Assembly: GCA_903873805.1 (NCBI GenBank)
Contig: CAIQQB010000174.1
Location: forward strand, 1 to 36,663
Length of the DNA stretch: 36,663 nt
Source of the DNA: an uncultured Opitutia bacterium
GTDB taxonomy: Bacteria > Verrucomicrobiota > Verrucomicrobiia > Opitutales > Opitutaceae
Direction of reading: 5' to 3'
This document shows, in pieces, positions 7,767-15,530 of the stretch; position 1 is the first letter of the stretch; each line of letters begins with the position of its first letter. The notes below the pieces were generated by a model. That model made no database searches. It saw only the letters and a program-made list of their open reading frames with translations, and was not told the DNA's origin. The position numbers and the translations under genes are program-made.

Positions 7767-8807
7767 TCAGTAGAAAAACGTGGCGCTGATGGAGCCGAAG
7801 TTGGAGGACTTGAGCTGGCCGACGAACTCACGCGTGCGGACGTCCTGGCTGTAAGTGAGCTGCCAGTGCCGGCCGCCGAGGCCGAAACCCGCCTGCCAGT
7901 CGCCGACGAAGTCCTTCCGCTGGATGCTGGGGCTGCTGCGAAATGAATTGCCGTCGAGCGTGATGTCGCGGGCGACCGCGCGGCCGTCCACCGCGCCAAA
8001 GAAGAAAAAGTCGAACGCGGAATGCACGCTGTTGGAATCGCCGCTGGGGCGGATGAGATTGGTGCCGAAGTCGGCGGGGAGGCACCAGCCGGCGCGCACC
8101 TCGAAGCCGGTGCTGGCGTAGGTGAAGATGTTGCCCAGGCAGGCCCCCACGTGCGAGATGAGGTCGGCCCCGAGGCCCGTGTGCGCGCCCGTGGTCTCAA
8201 AGCGCCATTTGCGCTCGTAGATCAGATCGAGGCCCGGCTCGTTGTGAATCTGGTTGGCCCAGCCTTGCGCATGGGGAATGCCGAGGATGCTGTGGACGCC
8301 GTTCTGGATCTCGCGGCCGATCGCCCAGGGTCCGACCACGCCGAGGTTGACCTCAAAGGTGTCGAGCCGGGCAATGTCGCCCTCGCAGCAGGGCAGCGTG
8401 TAGCTCTGAAACGCGGCGCCGACGTAGAGCCAGGCGGCGTACGGACGGTCGGCCGGATCGGGCGTGGGCGTGTGGATGTTCGTCGGCGTGTAGAGATTCT
8501 GGCCGAGGGAAAACCCGAGCTTGCAGTCGTTGCCGGCGGGTACGAGTGCCTGGAGATTGGAAGCCACCCAGCGGGCCGGCGCGGGCACGGACGGATCGGT
8601 GAAGTTGCTCAGGGCGGCGCTGAGGACGGAGAGCTTGAAGCCGTTGGTGTAGTGCTGGTCGCTGCCGGCAAAATATTTGTCGTTCTCCGAGTAGACGGAC
8701 ACGGAGCCATACTGGAGCGAAGGTGGAGCATCAGCGGCGGCCAGCCGGGCGGCGGAGCTCAGGGCTAGCGCGAGGAGGGAAAGGCGGTGCAGGGTGGAAG
8801 CGGACAT
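7767..8807 (-). CDS. LpxR-like lipid A deacylase family outer-membrane protein
   Basis: A 346-residue protein with a signal peptide at 1-25 and a C-terminal Phe-Phe-Tyr end typical of outer-membrane barrels. It matches the LpxR (DUF2219) family. SENDKYFAG (40-48) carries the Asn-Asp pair used by LpxR, YTNGFKLS follows at 53-60, and the block around GVVGPWAIG, QNGVHSILG and GWANQIHNEP contains the family His and Gln positions. LpxR removes 3'-acyl chains from lipid A at the cell surface; activity here is inferred. ATG 8807 is chosen because the signal peptide begins there. It may be co-transcribed with the downstream SIS and kinase genes. Confidence 0.85.
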   Translation of the reverse strand: MSASTLHRLSLLALALSSAARLAAADAPPSLQYGSVSVYSENDKYFAGSDQHYTNGFKLSVLSAALSNFTDPSVPAPARWVASNLQALVPAGNDCKLGFSLGQNLYTPTNIHTPTPDPADRPYAAWLYVGAAFQSYTLPCCEGDIARLDTFEVNLGVVGPWAIGREIQNGVHSILGIPHAQGWANQIHNEPGLDLIYERKWRFETTGAHTGLGADLISHVGACLGNIFTYASTGFEVRAGWCLPADFGTNLIRPSGDSNSVHSAFDFFFFGAVDGRAVARDITLDGNSFRSSPSIQRKDFVGDWQAGFGLGGRHWQLTYSQDVRTREFVGQLKSSNFGSISATFFY

Positions 8808-8861
8808 GGCGGGTGGCGGAAATGAAACGGGGCCGGGCGGAGGCGTCACCGAAAATCGGCG

Positions 8862-9752
8862 TCAGGCCTCCCAGCGCCCATAGATGCCGCAGGGCAGGAC
8901 CTTGCCGTCCCGGCGGACGGGCAGGCCCACCTCGCCGGCGGTGAGCGTGCCGCCCGCGTCGCCGAGCAGCGCCCCCAGGAGGTTCGCCACGACCGTGGGC
9001 GACAGGCGCGCCGTGTAGGCGTTGATCAGGAAGAACAGCGGCCGGTCGCTCAGCAGCTTCTTCGATTCCTGCAGCAGCTCCCAAAGGTGGTCCTCGAGTT
9101 TCCACAGCTCGCCGCCGCCGCCCCGGCCGTAGGTGGGGGGGTCCATGATGACAGCGTCGTAGCGCCGCCCGCGCTTCTGTTCGCGCCGGACGAATTTCAG
9201 GCAGTCGTCCACCAGATAGCGGATGGGGGCGGCGGCAAGGCCGGAGAGCGCGGCGTTCTCGCGGCACCATTTCACCATGCCCTCGGCGGCATCGACGTGG
9301 CAGACGCTCGCGCCCGCGTGCGCGGCGGCGACCGTAGCCGCACCGGTATAGCCGAAGAGGTTGAGGACGGCGACCTCGCGGCCGGCGGCGCGCGCGGTTT
9401 TAATCTTCGCGGAGCACCAGTCCCAGTTGACCGCCTGCTCCGGAAACAGGCCGGTGTGCTTGAATGATGTCGGGTGGATGCGGAAAGTGAGCGGACCGTA
9501 GCGGATGTTCCAGTGGTCGGGCAGCGGCCGGCGAAATTCCCATTTGCCGCCGCCGCTTTCACTGCGGTGGTAAAAGCCGTCCCAGCCGGTCCACGTTTTC
9601 TCCGCCCCGCTCCGGGGCCAGATGATCTGCGGGTCGGGCCGCACGAGCGTGAACTCGCCCCAGCGTTCATGCTTGAGGCCGTCGCCGGCGTCGAGCACGG
9701 CATAGTCCTGCCAGCGGTCGGCAAGGAGAAGCGCGGGGCGGTCGGTGGTCAT
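8862..9752 (-). CDS. Class I SAM-dependent methyltransferase (RlmI/RlmK-like)
   Basis: A 296-residue cytoplasmic methyltransferase. After an N-terminal part resembling the RlmI substrate-binding region, the SAM-binding motif NLFGYTG is at 131-137. An acidic HVDAAEGM loop follows at 152-159, VDDC at 181-184, and DPPTYGRG (204-211) matches the DPPxF/Y catalytic motif of 23S rRNA cytosine-5 methyltransferases. It lacks the N-terminal PUA domain of full RlmI (about 390 residues), so the exact RNA target is uncertain. ATG 9752 gives a natural start; upstream in-frame codons would run into the divergent DUF481 promoter region. Confidence 0.85.
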   Translation of the reverse strand: MTTDRPALLLADRWQDYAVLDAGDGLKHERWGEFTLVRPDPQIIWPRSGAEKTWTGWDGFYHRSESGGGKWEFRRPLPDHWNIRYGPLTFRIHPTSFKHTGLFPEQAVNWDWCSAKIKTARAAGREVAVLNLFGYTGAATVAAAHAGASVCHVDAAEGMVKWCRENAALSGLAAAPIRYLVDDCLKFVRREQKRGRRYDAVIMDPPTYGRGGGGELWKLEDHLWELLQESKKLLSDRPLFFLINAYTARLSPTVVANLLGALLGDAGGTLTAGEVGLPVRRDGKVLPCGIYGRWEA

Positions 9753-9775
9753 GCGGAGGATTTGTCCGGGAAATG

Positions 9776-9790
9776 CACGAAAGGACACGA
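9776..9790. repeat. Solo word-repeat remnant (CACGA words)
   Basis: CACGAAAGGACACGA contains the near-repeated word CACGA, and AAATG precedes it. It resembles one arm of the inverted-arm spacer elements, especially the TTCGTGAG/TTTCGTGG arm at 19013-19039, but no matching second arm is nearby. Confidence 0.3.
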
Positions 9791-9891
9791 TAAAAATCGG
9801 GGAATGCGCGGCCCCGCGCCACGGCTCCACCCATCCCAAAGCCGGCATCGGGGGTTGACCCCTTTGCTGCACCCGCGGTTTTTTGGGTTTC

Positions 9892-10935
9892 ATGTCGAAA
9901 ACCAACTCGATGTTTCGGTGCGCCTGCAGCCTTCTGGCCACGGCCACCCTCCTCTCCGTCAGTCGCGCCGACACCGTGGAAACGCGTGACGGCGCGCGGC
10001 TCATCGGCACGCTGGTCAGCATCAGCGGGGGCAAGGTCCTGCTGAAAACCAGCTACGCCGGCGACCTCACGATCAAACAGTCCGAGGTCACCGCCTTGAT
10101 CACCGACCAGCCGGTCTCCCTCCGGTCAGAGGACGGTGCCGTGCAGACGGGTTCCCTCAGCATGACCGGGCCCCTCGTTCGTCCCTCCGGCGCGGCGGCC
10201 CGGCCAGTGGCGGGCGCGGGCATCAGGACCGCCTGGCTGGCCGGCGCGCGGGAGCCGGCACCGCCGGCGGTCCAGAAACCGCACTGGACCTACGAGGCGG
10301 GATTGGATCTGACCGGCCGCACAGGCAACAAAGAACAGTTTGGCACCGCCTTGCGGGGACGGGCCACGTACAAGACTCCCCGCAACACCCTGCAATACTA
10401 CGCCAACTACGACCGAGAGGTGACCAACGGGGCCAAGTCGGCCGACCAGCTCAAGGCCGGCACGGATTACCAGGACAATTTTTCCGGCCTGCTCTCCTGG
10501 TATGCCCGTACCGAGGGAGGGTTCGACAAAATCAAGGACCTGCGGCTTTACGACGTCACAGGCACCGGCCTCGGGTATGATTTCATCCACCAACCCACGC
10601 ATACCCTGACGACCCGCGCGGGCTTCTCCCTGCGCTATGAAAAACACGGCGACCCGCAAACCGCGGACAACAGCGGCACGGGCCTTGATCTGGGTGTGAA
10701 CCACGAGTGGCAGCTCGCTCCCGCCAAGCTGGTCAACCGCCTGACGCTGGTGCCGGGCTTCAACGATCTCGGTAATTTCCGCTTTACGCACGAAACGTTC
10801 TATGAGCTGCCTCTGGCCGCTCCGTCATGGAAGCTGCGCGTCGGCCTCAGCCACGACTACAACAGCCGTCCCGGCTCTGGGACCGAACGGCTCGACACCT
10901 CCTATTTCACCCGCCTCGTCCTGACCTGGGAATGA
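9892..10935 (+). CDS. DUF481 family outer-membrane protein
   Basis: A 347-residue secreted protein with a signal peptide ending near residue 26 (SVSRAD). Residues 27-75 form a small beta domain (TVETRDGARLIGTLVSISGG and following) often found ahead of DUF481. From about residue 125 the DUF481 region has alternating aromatic strands (WTYEAGLDLTGRTGN, ending in FTRLVLTWE), as expected of a beta barrel. The C-terminal Trp-Glu is less typical than a terminal Phe. Function is unknown in this family. It is divergent from the methyltransferase, with 139 bases between starts. Confidence 0.82.
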   Translation: MSKTNSMFRCACSLLATATLLSVSRADTVETRDGARLIGTLVSISGGKVLLKTSYAGDLTIKQSEVTALITDQPVSLRSEDGAVQTGSLSMTGPLVRPSGAAARPVAGAGIRTAWLAGAREPAPPAVQKPHWTYEAGLDLTGRTGNKEQFGTALRGRATYKTPRNTLQYYANYDREVTNGAKSADQLKAGTDYQDNFSGLLSWYARTEGGFDKIKDLRLYDVTGTGLGYDFIHQPTHTLTTRAGFSLRYEKHGDPQTADNSGTGLDLGVNHEWQLAPAKLVNRLTLVPGFNDLGNFRFTHETFYELPLAAPSWKLRVGLSHDYNSRPGSGTERLDTSYFTRLVLTWE

Positions 10936-10974
10936 GGCCGGAGCCGAGGCAAACGCCCGGACGCGCCCGCCCGC

Positions 10975-11589
10975 TCACGTACCGTACAGCCGGTCGCCGA
11001 AATCGCCGAGGCCGGGGAGGATGTACTTCCGCGCGTTGAGGCCGCGGTCGAGGGCGCCGGTGAAGACCGGCACGCCCGGATGCGCGTGCGCCACCGCCGC
11101 CACCCCTTCCGGGGCGCTCACGATGCACACCAGGCCCAGCTCCGTCGCACCGTGTTCGCAGAGGACGTCGAGCGCCTGCACCGCCGAGCCGCCGGTCGCC
11201 AGCATCGGATCCACCACGAGCACGCGTTTGCCGGCCAGCGGCGGCAGCTTGCAGTAATAATTGCGCGCCACGGCGGTCGTGTGGTCGCGCTCAAGGCCCA
11301 CATATCCCACCGTAACGTCGGGAAACAAATCCGTGAACGGCTGCACCATCCCCAGGCCGGCGCGCAGGATCGGCACGATCACCAGCCCCCGCGCCAGCGC
11401 CCGACCCGTCACCGGCTCCAGCGGCGTCCGCACCGGGTGCTCCTTCGTTGCGAGGTCGCGGGTCGCCTCCAATGCGAGCAGCAGTGTGACCTGGTGCGTC
11501 AGCGTGCGGAACGCCGCCGGCTTCGTGGTCTCATCGCGAAGCAGCGTGAGCACGTGGGCCGCCAGCGGGTGGTCGAGGACGCGCAACAT
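10975..11589 (-). CDS. upp: Uracil phosphoribosyltransferase
   Basis: A 204-residue enzyme making UMP and pyrophosphate from uracil and PRPP in the pyrimidine salvage pathway. The PRPP loop DPMLATGGS is at 127-135, and VPILRAGLGM (72-81) and the C-terminal PGLGDFGDRLYGT match Upp. Length is normal (about 208). ATG 11589 begins the familiar N-terminus. It follows the nucleoside deoxyribosyltransferase gene on the same strand, which fits a nucleoside and base salvage unit. The two are separated by an inverted-arm element whose arm ends 7 bases before the start codon. Confidence 0.95.
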   Translation of the reverse strand: MLRVLDHPLAAHVLTLLRDETTKPAAFRTLTHQVTLLLALEATRDLATKEHPVRTPLEPVTGRALARGLVIVPILRAGLGMVQPFTDLFPDVTVGYVGLERDHTTAVARNYYCKLPPLAGKRVLVVDPMLATGGSAVQALDVLCEHGATELGLVCIVSAPEGVAAVAHAHPGVPVFTGALDRGLNARKYILPGLGDFGDRLYGT

Positions 11590-11596
11590 GATAGTT

Positions 11597-11697
11597 GATT
11601 TTGGAATTTGGAATTTCGATTTTGGATTCGGGACGCAAGCGGCGGACGAAAGGGGACAAGGTTTGGACAATCCAAATTCCAAAATCAAAATTCCAAT
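11597..11697. repeat. Inverted-arm spacer element B
   Basis: Left arm 11597-11628 repeats the word TTTGGAATTT/ATTTTGGA. Right arm 11669-11697 is its reverse complement. A perfect 16-base match, GATTTTGGAATTTGGA (11597-11612) against 11671-11686, anchors the pair. The roughly 40-base GC-rich spacer differs in composition from the AT-rich arms. Confidence 0.7.
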
Positions 11698-11700
11698 ATC

Positions 11701-12450
11701 TCAGAGCAGTTCGCGGCGGACTTTGCGTTCGAGGAGCTCCTCCAGCTCCTTGCGCAACGCCTTCTCCTTGCCGCGCAGGCCGGGCATGCGGGCGAGCCAC
11801 TGGTAGACTTCTTCGCGGAGATACTTCGGCATGACCGGCTCCATCTGCTCCACCCGGTCGAGCGCGCGCACGACCGCGGCGGCGAGCTGGTCGCAGACCA
11901 CGGCGGCGGTGGCCGAGTCGTGCTGGCCGGCCAGACGCACCACCTCGTCGAGCGCCAGCCGGCGGCCGCGCGCCCGGCGCTTCTGCGCCACGCGGTAGTC
12001 CACCAGGCTGTTCACCGCCACGCTGGCCGTGCGGGGATAAAAGTCCGTCATCACATTCCACGGATCCCGGCGTCGCCCGGCCGGCTCGCCCGCCCGGCGC
12101 AGATCGCTCCGCAGGATCACCGCCGGCATGTCGGCAAACTTCGCCAGCATGAACTCCACCACGGTGCCGCTCGCGAGCTCGGCCCCATCAAAGCTGAACA
12201 GCCCCACGTCGCACTCAAACAGCGCCCGGATGTTCTGGTCGCGCACATAATGCGGGTGCACGCCGCGGGCCGTGAAATCCTGGGGTAGCCGGCAAAGATA
12301 CTTGCCGTGCGACTTCTCGTAGATCGCCTCCGCCAGATAGGCGTTGCCGAGGAGATGTTTCAGGCTGAACAGCTCGCTCGCAAAATACACCGTTCGCGTG
12401 GATTTCTTTTTCAAGGGCGGGGCCAGTGAACCGCGCCATCTTCCCGGCAT
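11701..12450 (-). CDS. Nucleoside 2-deoxyribosyltransferase-like protein
   Basis: A 249-residue protein. Residues 19-120 match the nucleoside 2-deoxyribosyltransferase fold: VYFASELFSLKH (21-32), VRDQNIRALFECDVGLFSFDG (69-89) and ELASGTVVEF (91-100) with the likely catalytic Glu99. A C-terminal extension of about 120 charged, helical residues (ending LRKELEELLERKVRRELL) is not part of the core domain. The family swaps bases between 2'-deoxynucleosides or cleaves nucleotides. The neighbour upp supports a salvage role. The start is uncertain: ATG 12450, or a TTG just before KKKSTRTVYF. Confidence 0.75.
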   Translation of the reverse strand: MPGRWRGSLAPPLKKKSTRTVYFASELFSLKHLLGNAYLAEAIYEKSHGKYLCRLPQDFTARGVHPHYVRDQNIRALFECDVGLFSFDGAELASGTVVEFMLAKFADMPAVILRSDLRRAGEPAGRRRDPWNVMTDFYPRTASVAVNSLVDYRVAQKRRARGRRLALDEVVRLAGQHDSATAAVVCDQLAAAVVRALDRVEQMEPVMPKYLREEVYQWLARMPGLRGKEKALRKELEELLERKVRRELL

Positions 12451-12500
12451 CAACGCCAAAGCGTCCGTCCCTTCACGCGCCGGAAGTCCCGGGCCCGAAC

Positions 12501-12962
12501 CTAGAGCTGCTCCCAGGGGCGGTCACGCAACGGATCCCGGCCCTCGTCAAATTCGATTAGGTCGAAAAACGTCTCAATCGGCCGTCCGGTCAGGCCCGCG
12601 GTGGCGAGCCGCTCCCGGAGGACAGCCGACCGATTGTCGCGCCAGCCAATTTTGCTCACAAAACGGTTCCAGATGTTGCACTCGTCATCGGTCCGGGACG
12701 CGCCGTGGGCGTGGGCCCAGGCGAGAATCTCCTCGTCGGCGCCGCCGGCCAGCGTCCGGGCCTTGACCGCGTCATAGGTGACCCCGAGGAAACGGCAGCA
12801 GCGCGCGTCAAACAACCCCGGATGTGGCTCGCCAAGGTTGGCGACATACTCGGCGGGCAGTTGCCCGGCGGCATGGAGCCGGATCTTGTCGAGCATGCGG
12901 CCGAAGTAGACGAGACGGCCAACCTTGGTGTAACAGCTGCGGAGACCGGGGACGTGGGGCAT
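12501..12962 (-). CDS. DUF5069 domain-containing protein (copy 1)
   Basis: A 153-residue protein matching DUF5069 from end to end: a GRLVYFGRMLDKIRLHAAGQ block (15-34), the central RCCRFLGV, EEILAWAHAHG, and the closing FFDLIEFDEGRDP. Function is unknown. It precedes the nucleoside deoxyribosyltransferase gene on the same strand with a 50-base gap, so it may head that operon. A second DUF5069 protein of exactly the same length lies at 14646-15107. Confidence 0.85.
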   Translation of the reverse strand: MPHVPGLRSCYTKVGRLVYFGRMLDKIRLHAAGQLPAEYVANLGEPHPGLFDARCCRFLGVTYDAVKARTLAGGADEEILAWAHAHGASRTDDECNIWNRFVSKIGWRDNRSAVLRERLATAGLTGRPIETFFDLIEFDEGRDPLRDRPWEQL

Positions 12963-13058
12963 GGATAGATTGAGGAGCGATCAAAGTTGGGGATTCAACC
13001 GAAAATAACGAACGTATTCACGGCCGGGAACCGATCCGGTACAGGGAAACCTGAGGAT

Positions 13059-13337
13059 TTAAGTCCGCCAAAGGTAAAGCCCCGTCGTGATCGCAGCGGC
13101 GGCCAAGGTCGGGCCGACCACCCACCACGGATTGATGGGCACGTGATAAGCGGCCATGAGCCAGGCCACGAGCCAGCACTTCAGGGCGATCAGGATCCAG
13201 CAGCCGATGATGATTCGTTCCGACCGCGGGCTGCGGCTTTCGCGCGCATCCGGCACCCGCACCTCCTCGACAATGCCATGCCCCTCACCGGCCCCCGCCG
13301 GTCGCCGGGATAAGAGCTGGAGCAGGTTCGCGAACAT
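13059..13337 (-). CDS. Small two-helix membrane protein, unknown
   Basis: A 92-residue protein. Residues 1-40 are soluble and charged; two membrane helices follow (about 45-66, IIGCWILIALKCWLVAWLMA, and about 71-89). I do not recognise a family. The start ATG 13337 gives a sensible N-terminus (MFANLLQLL). It is divergent from the GspC-like gene, with a strong inverted repeat (13399-13429) between the two. Confidence 0.6.
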   Translation of the reverse strand: MFANLLQLLSRRPAGAGEGHGIVEEVRVPDARESRSPRSERIIIGCWILIALKCWLVAWLMAAYHVPINPWWVVGPTLAAAAITTGLYLWRT

Positions 13338-13398
13338 CCCACCAGCATATCCCTTTCCCGGCACTTGCCAAGTCCTGCCGCGTATTCGGCCGGTCCCC

Positions 13399-13429
13399 CG
13401 TTTTCCGGGTGCAAATGGCCCGGAAAACG
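13399..13429. promoter_or_regulatory. Perfect 11-bp inverted repeat in divergent spacer
   Basis: CGTTTTCCGGG (13399-13409) and CCCGGAAAACG (13419-13429) are perfect reverse complements around a 9-base centre. The site lies 52 bases upstream of the GTG at 13481 and 62 bases from ATG 13337. No T run follows on either strand, so a protein-binding operator or an RNA hairpin is likelier than a terminator. Confidence 0.6.
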
Positions 13430-13480
13430 TGCATCTTGCGCAACCTCACCTTGCCGCCCAGCGTCTGCCCTGTGCTCCCC

Positions 13481-14071
13481 GTGAAAACTCCCCCCCCCAT
13501 TCTGGCCACCATCCTGTCCGGCTGCGCCCTGCTGGCCGCCGGCACGGTCGGTCTGGCCGGCGCTGGAGTCGACGGACTGGAGCAAGCCTCGCCCTTCAGC
13601 CCCGCCCCGGTCGCGACCGCGGACGGGGGGGTGCTGGAATTTCGCGGTATCCTGAGCACCGGAAGCGGCGTGATTCTTGGGTTCACCGACCGCGACAGCG
13701 GCCAGAGCTTCTGGGTGCCGGCCGGATCGGACGCCAACGCCACCGGCCCGGTCGTGGTGCGCTCGTTCGACTCCGTCCACGATCAGGCCCGGGTGGAATA
13801 CCGCGGCCGCCCGCTCCTCCTCACGCTCATCGAAGTCAAAATCGCCGTGGCCGAGCCGCTCCCGGCGCCGGCATCGATTGATCCAACTAAAACCGGCGCC
13901 ACCCCGTTAGATCCCGCCACCAAGCAGACCGTCGACGAGCTGATGCAGCGCCGCGCCCAGCGCCAGTCGCTGAACCCCGACCCGGGCGTCATGGCGGGCC
14001 GGCCCGACGCCGGTGTCGTACCCGAAATACCTGCGCCCGCCGTCGAGGCCGCTCCGCCCGCCGGGGGCTGA
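13481..14071 (+). CDS. Secreted GspC-like protein, second copy
   Basis: A 196-residue protein from GTG 13481, with a hydrophobic signal or anchor at about 8-30. Residues 51-116 parallel the protein at 1-588: VLEFRGI (51-57) against GVEFRGV, LGFTDR against FGLYDR, SFWVPAG against SWVKQGD, and RSFDSVHDQARVEYRG against VSFDTANGVEQAKIKYD. The tail is Pro/Ala-rich, with PATKQTVDELMQRRAQRQSL near 148-167. The start is followed at once by nine C (13490-13498), encoding Pro4-Pro6. The HR-like domain suggests a periplasmic secretion-associated role, but no other secretion gene is nearby. Confidence 0.65.
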   Translation: MKTPPPILATILSGCALLAAGTVGLAGAGVDGLEQASPFSPAPVATADGGVLEFRGILSTGSGVILGFTDRDSGQSFWVPAGSDANATGPVVVRSFDSVHDQARVEYRGRPLLLTLIEVKIAVAEPLPAPASIDPTKTGATPLDPATKQTVDELMQRRAQRQSLNPDPGVMAGRPDAGVVPEIPAPAVEAAPPAGG

Positions 14072-14078
14072 TCCGCCG

Positions 14079-14558
14079 TCAGGCGACCGCCAGCAGCCGG
14101 TGCGCCACCGGCGCGGTCTGCCCGGGCAGCTCCACGGTTTCACCCGCCCGCCGACCCACCAGCTGTCGGCCCATGGGGGAGCCGGCCGTGATCACGATGA
14201 CGGGAGTCCCGTCAAACACGACTTCGAGGCCGCCGTGCAGTGGACCGATGAAATAGCAGGCCGGCCGGCCGCGGGCCTCCAGTGTCACCACGGCCCCGAC
14301 GCCGGCGGCCTCGCCGGGGGCGAACGGTCGCGGGCGCAAATTCCGGTAGGCGGCGATCGCGGCGGCGATTTCCGTGGCGAACTTCGCCTGCCCGGCGGCC
14401 AGGTAGGCCGCGCTCTGGCTACGCATGTCGTATTTGTCCTCGGCCCGGCTCTCCTCGTTCGTGGCCTCGTCACGGGACGCCAGCGCCGCCTCGGTCTGGA
14501 GCGTGAGCTCGGACTGCAGCTGCCGGATGATGGCTTCGAGGAGGGCGGTTTTGTCCAC
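14079..14558 (-). CDS. GreA/GreB-type transcript cleavage factor family protein
   Basis: A 159-residue protein. Residues 4-72 form a long charged helix region, probably a coiled coil. Residues 85-156 match the FKBP-like C-terminal domain of GreA/GreB, with GSPMGRQLVGRRAGETVEL (126-144) as the signature. The N-terminal half is not a clear GreA coiled coil, so it may bind RNA polymerase's secondary channel in a Gre-like or Rnk-like manner without cleavage activity. It converges with the GspC-like gene (7-base gap). Confidence 0.7.
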   Translation of the reverse strand: MDKTALLEAIIRQLQSELTLQTEAALASRDEATNEESRAEDKYDMRSQSAAYLAAGQAKFATEIAAAIAAYRNLRPRPFAPGEAAGVGAVVTLEARGRPACYFIGPLHGGLEVVFDGTPVIVITAGSPMGRQLVGRRAGETVELPGQTAPVAHRLLAVA

Positions 14559-14645
14559 GGCCCGGCAGGCTGGTCAGATTTCAGCCGCGACGCCAGCCAC
14601 ACCTTTCGTCTTTTCTCCGGGAGCCTCCGGCCTTCTGCTGGGCCC

Positions 14646-15107
14646 ATGCCCTCCCGACCGATTCCCGGCTCCACCGGCGAAGTGCTGACCTGCCTGCCGT
14701 CGCCCTACCTCCCCCACCCGGCGACCGGTCTGCTCTACCTACCGCGTTTCCTGGCGAAATGCCGCTACGTCAAGACCCACGGTTCCCTGCCCGCCAGCTA
14801 TGCGAAAAACTACAAGCGCGGGCTCGACCGTTTTCTCTCCCTCCATCTCGGCATCGACCCGGCCGCGGTCGAAAAAATTGTCCATGAGTCCGCCGATGAC
14901 GCCGAGGTCGAGGCCCGGTTGAAACAGCTGCTACCCGCCGAGGTGCGCGCCGCCAAGTGGAACCGCGAGCTCGTCCAAAAGGGCATGACCACCGCCGGCC
15001 GGGAGTTTCTCCGGGAGGCGCTCACCGCCATGGGCTGCGCCGACCGGGCGGACGAAATCAAAAGCGTCCCCGACCTCATCGATTTCGACGAGGGGCGGAT
15101 CGAGTAA
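14646..15107 (+). CDS. DUF5069 domain-containing protein (copy 2)
   Basis: A 153-residue protein with a divergent DUF5069 pattern: GLLYLPRFLAKCRYVKTHGSLP (28-49) corresponds to the LVYFGRMLDKIRLHAAGQLP block of copy 1, and the end DLIDFDEGRIE (143-153) to DLIEFDEGRD. The central Cys-Cys pair of copy 1 is missing. Length is identical to copy 1. ATG 14646 is chosen because the family similarity begins shortly after it. Function is unknown. The next gene starts 12 bases downstream. Confidence 0.72.
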   Translation: MPSRPIPGSTGEVLTCLPSPYLPHPATGLLYLPRFLAKCRYVKTHGSLPASYAKNYKRGLDRFLSLHLGIDPAAVEKIVHESADDAEVEARLKQLLPAEVRAAKWNRELVQKGMTTAGREFLREALTAMGCADRADEIKSVPDLIDFDEGRIE

Positions 15108-15119
15108 GCCCGGCCGGCC

Positions 15120-15530
15120 GTGCGCATTCCACCGCAACCGAAGGCCCGGCTGGTCCACCCGCTCGCGTGGGTGATCGAGCCGCTGGAGAAAGACCCGACG
15201 CTTGTCGTGCGTGCCATGTTTGGCTGCCGCGCCGTTTATCTGCACGGACGGTTGGTGCTCTGCCTCGCCGCCAAACGTGAGCCCTGGTTCGGCGTGCTCG
15301 TGCCCACCGACCGCGCCCACCATGCCGCGTTGATCGCCGAGAGGCCCGCGCTGCGCCCGCATGCCGTGCTCGCGAAATGGCTTTACCTGCCCGAATCGGC
15401 CGCGAGCTTCGAGCGCGACGCCGCCTGGCTTGTCGCGCGCATCCGCGACGGCGATCCGCGCGTGGGCGTTGCGCCCAACTCGGGACGGCCTGGCCGCAAC
15501 CACTCGGGTTCAGGTCGAATGGGACTGTAG
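15120..15530 (+). CDS. Small conserved protein, possibly TfoX-N/YjbR-like
   Basis: A 136-residue protein from GTG 15120. VVRAMFGCRAVYLHGRLVLCLAAKREPWFGVLVP (28-61) resembles the beta-hairpin core of TfoX N-terminal or YjbR-like domains (MFG motif), and WLVARIRDGDPRVGV is a closing helix. The last 20 residues are Gly/Arg-rich and low-complexity. The stop codon TAG (15528-15530) is inside the GTAG foot of the adjacent hairpin element, so the original C-terminus may have been changed by that insertion. Function is unknown. Confidence 0.6.
   Translation: MRIPPQPKARLVHPLAWVIEPLEKDPTLVVRAMFGCRAVYLHGRLVLCLAAKREPWFGVLVPTDRAHHAALIAERPALRPHAVLAKWLYLPESAASFERDAAWLVARIRDGDPRVGVAPNSGRPGRNHSGSGRMGL

Noticed and set aside
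9854-9891. TTGACC as a -35 box for the DUF481 gene
   Set aside because: No acceptable -10 lies 16-18 bases downstream; TTGACC is part of a GGGGT-TG-ACCCC mini-palindrome.
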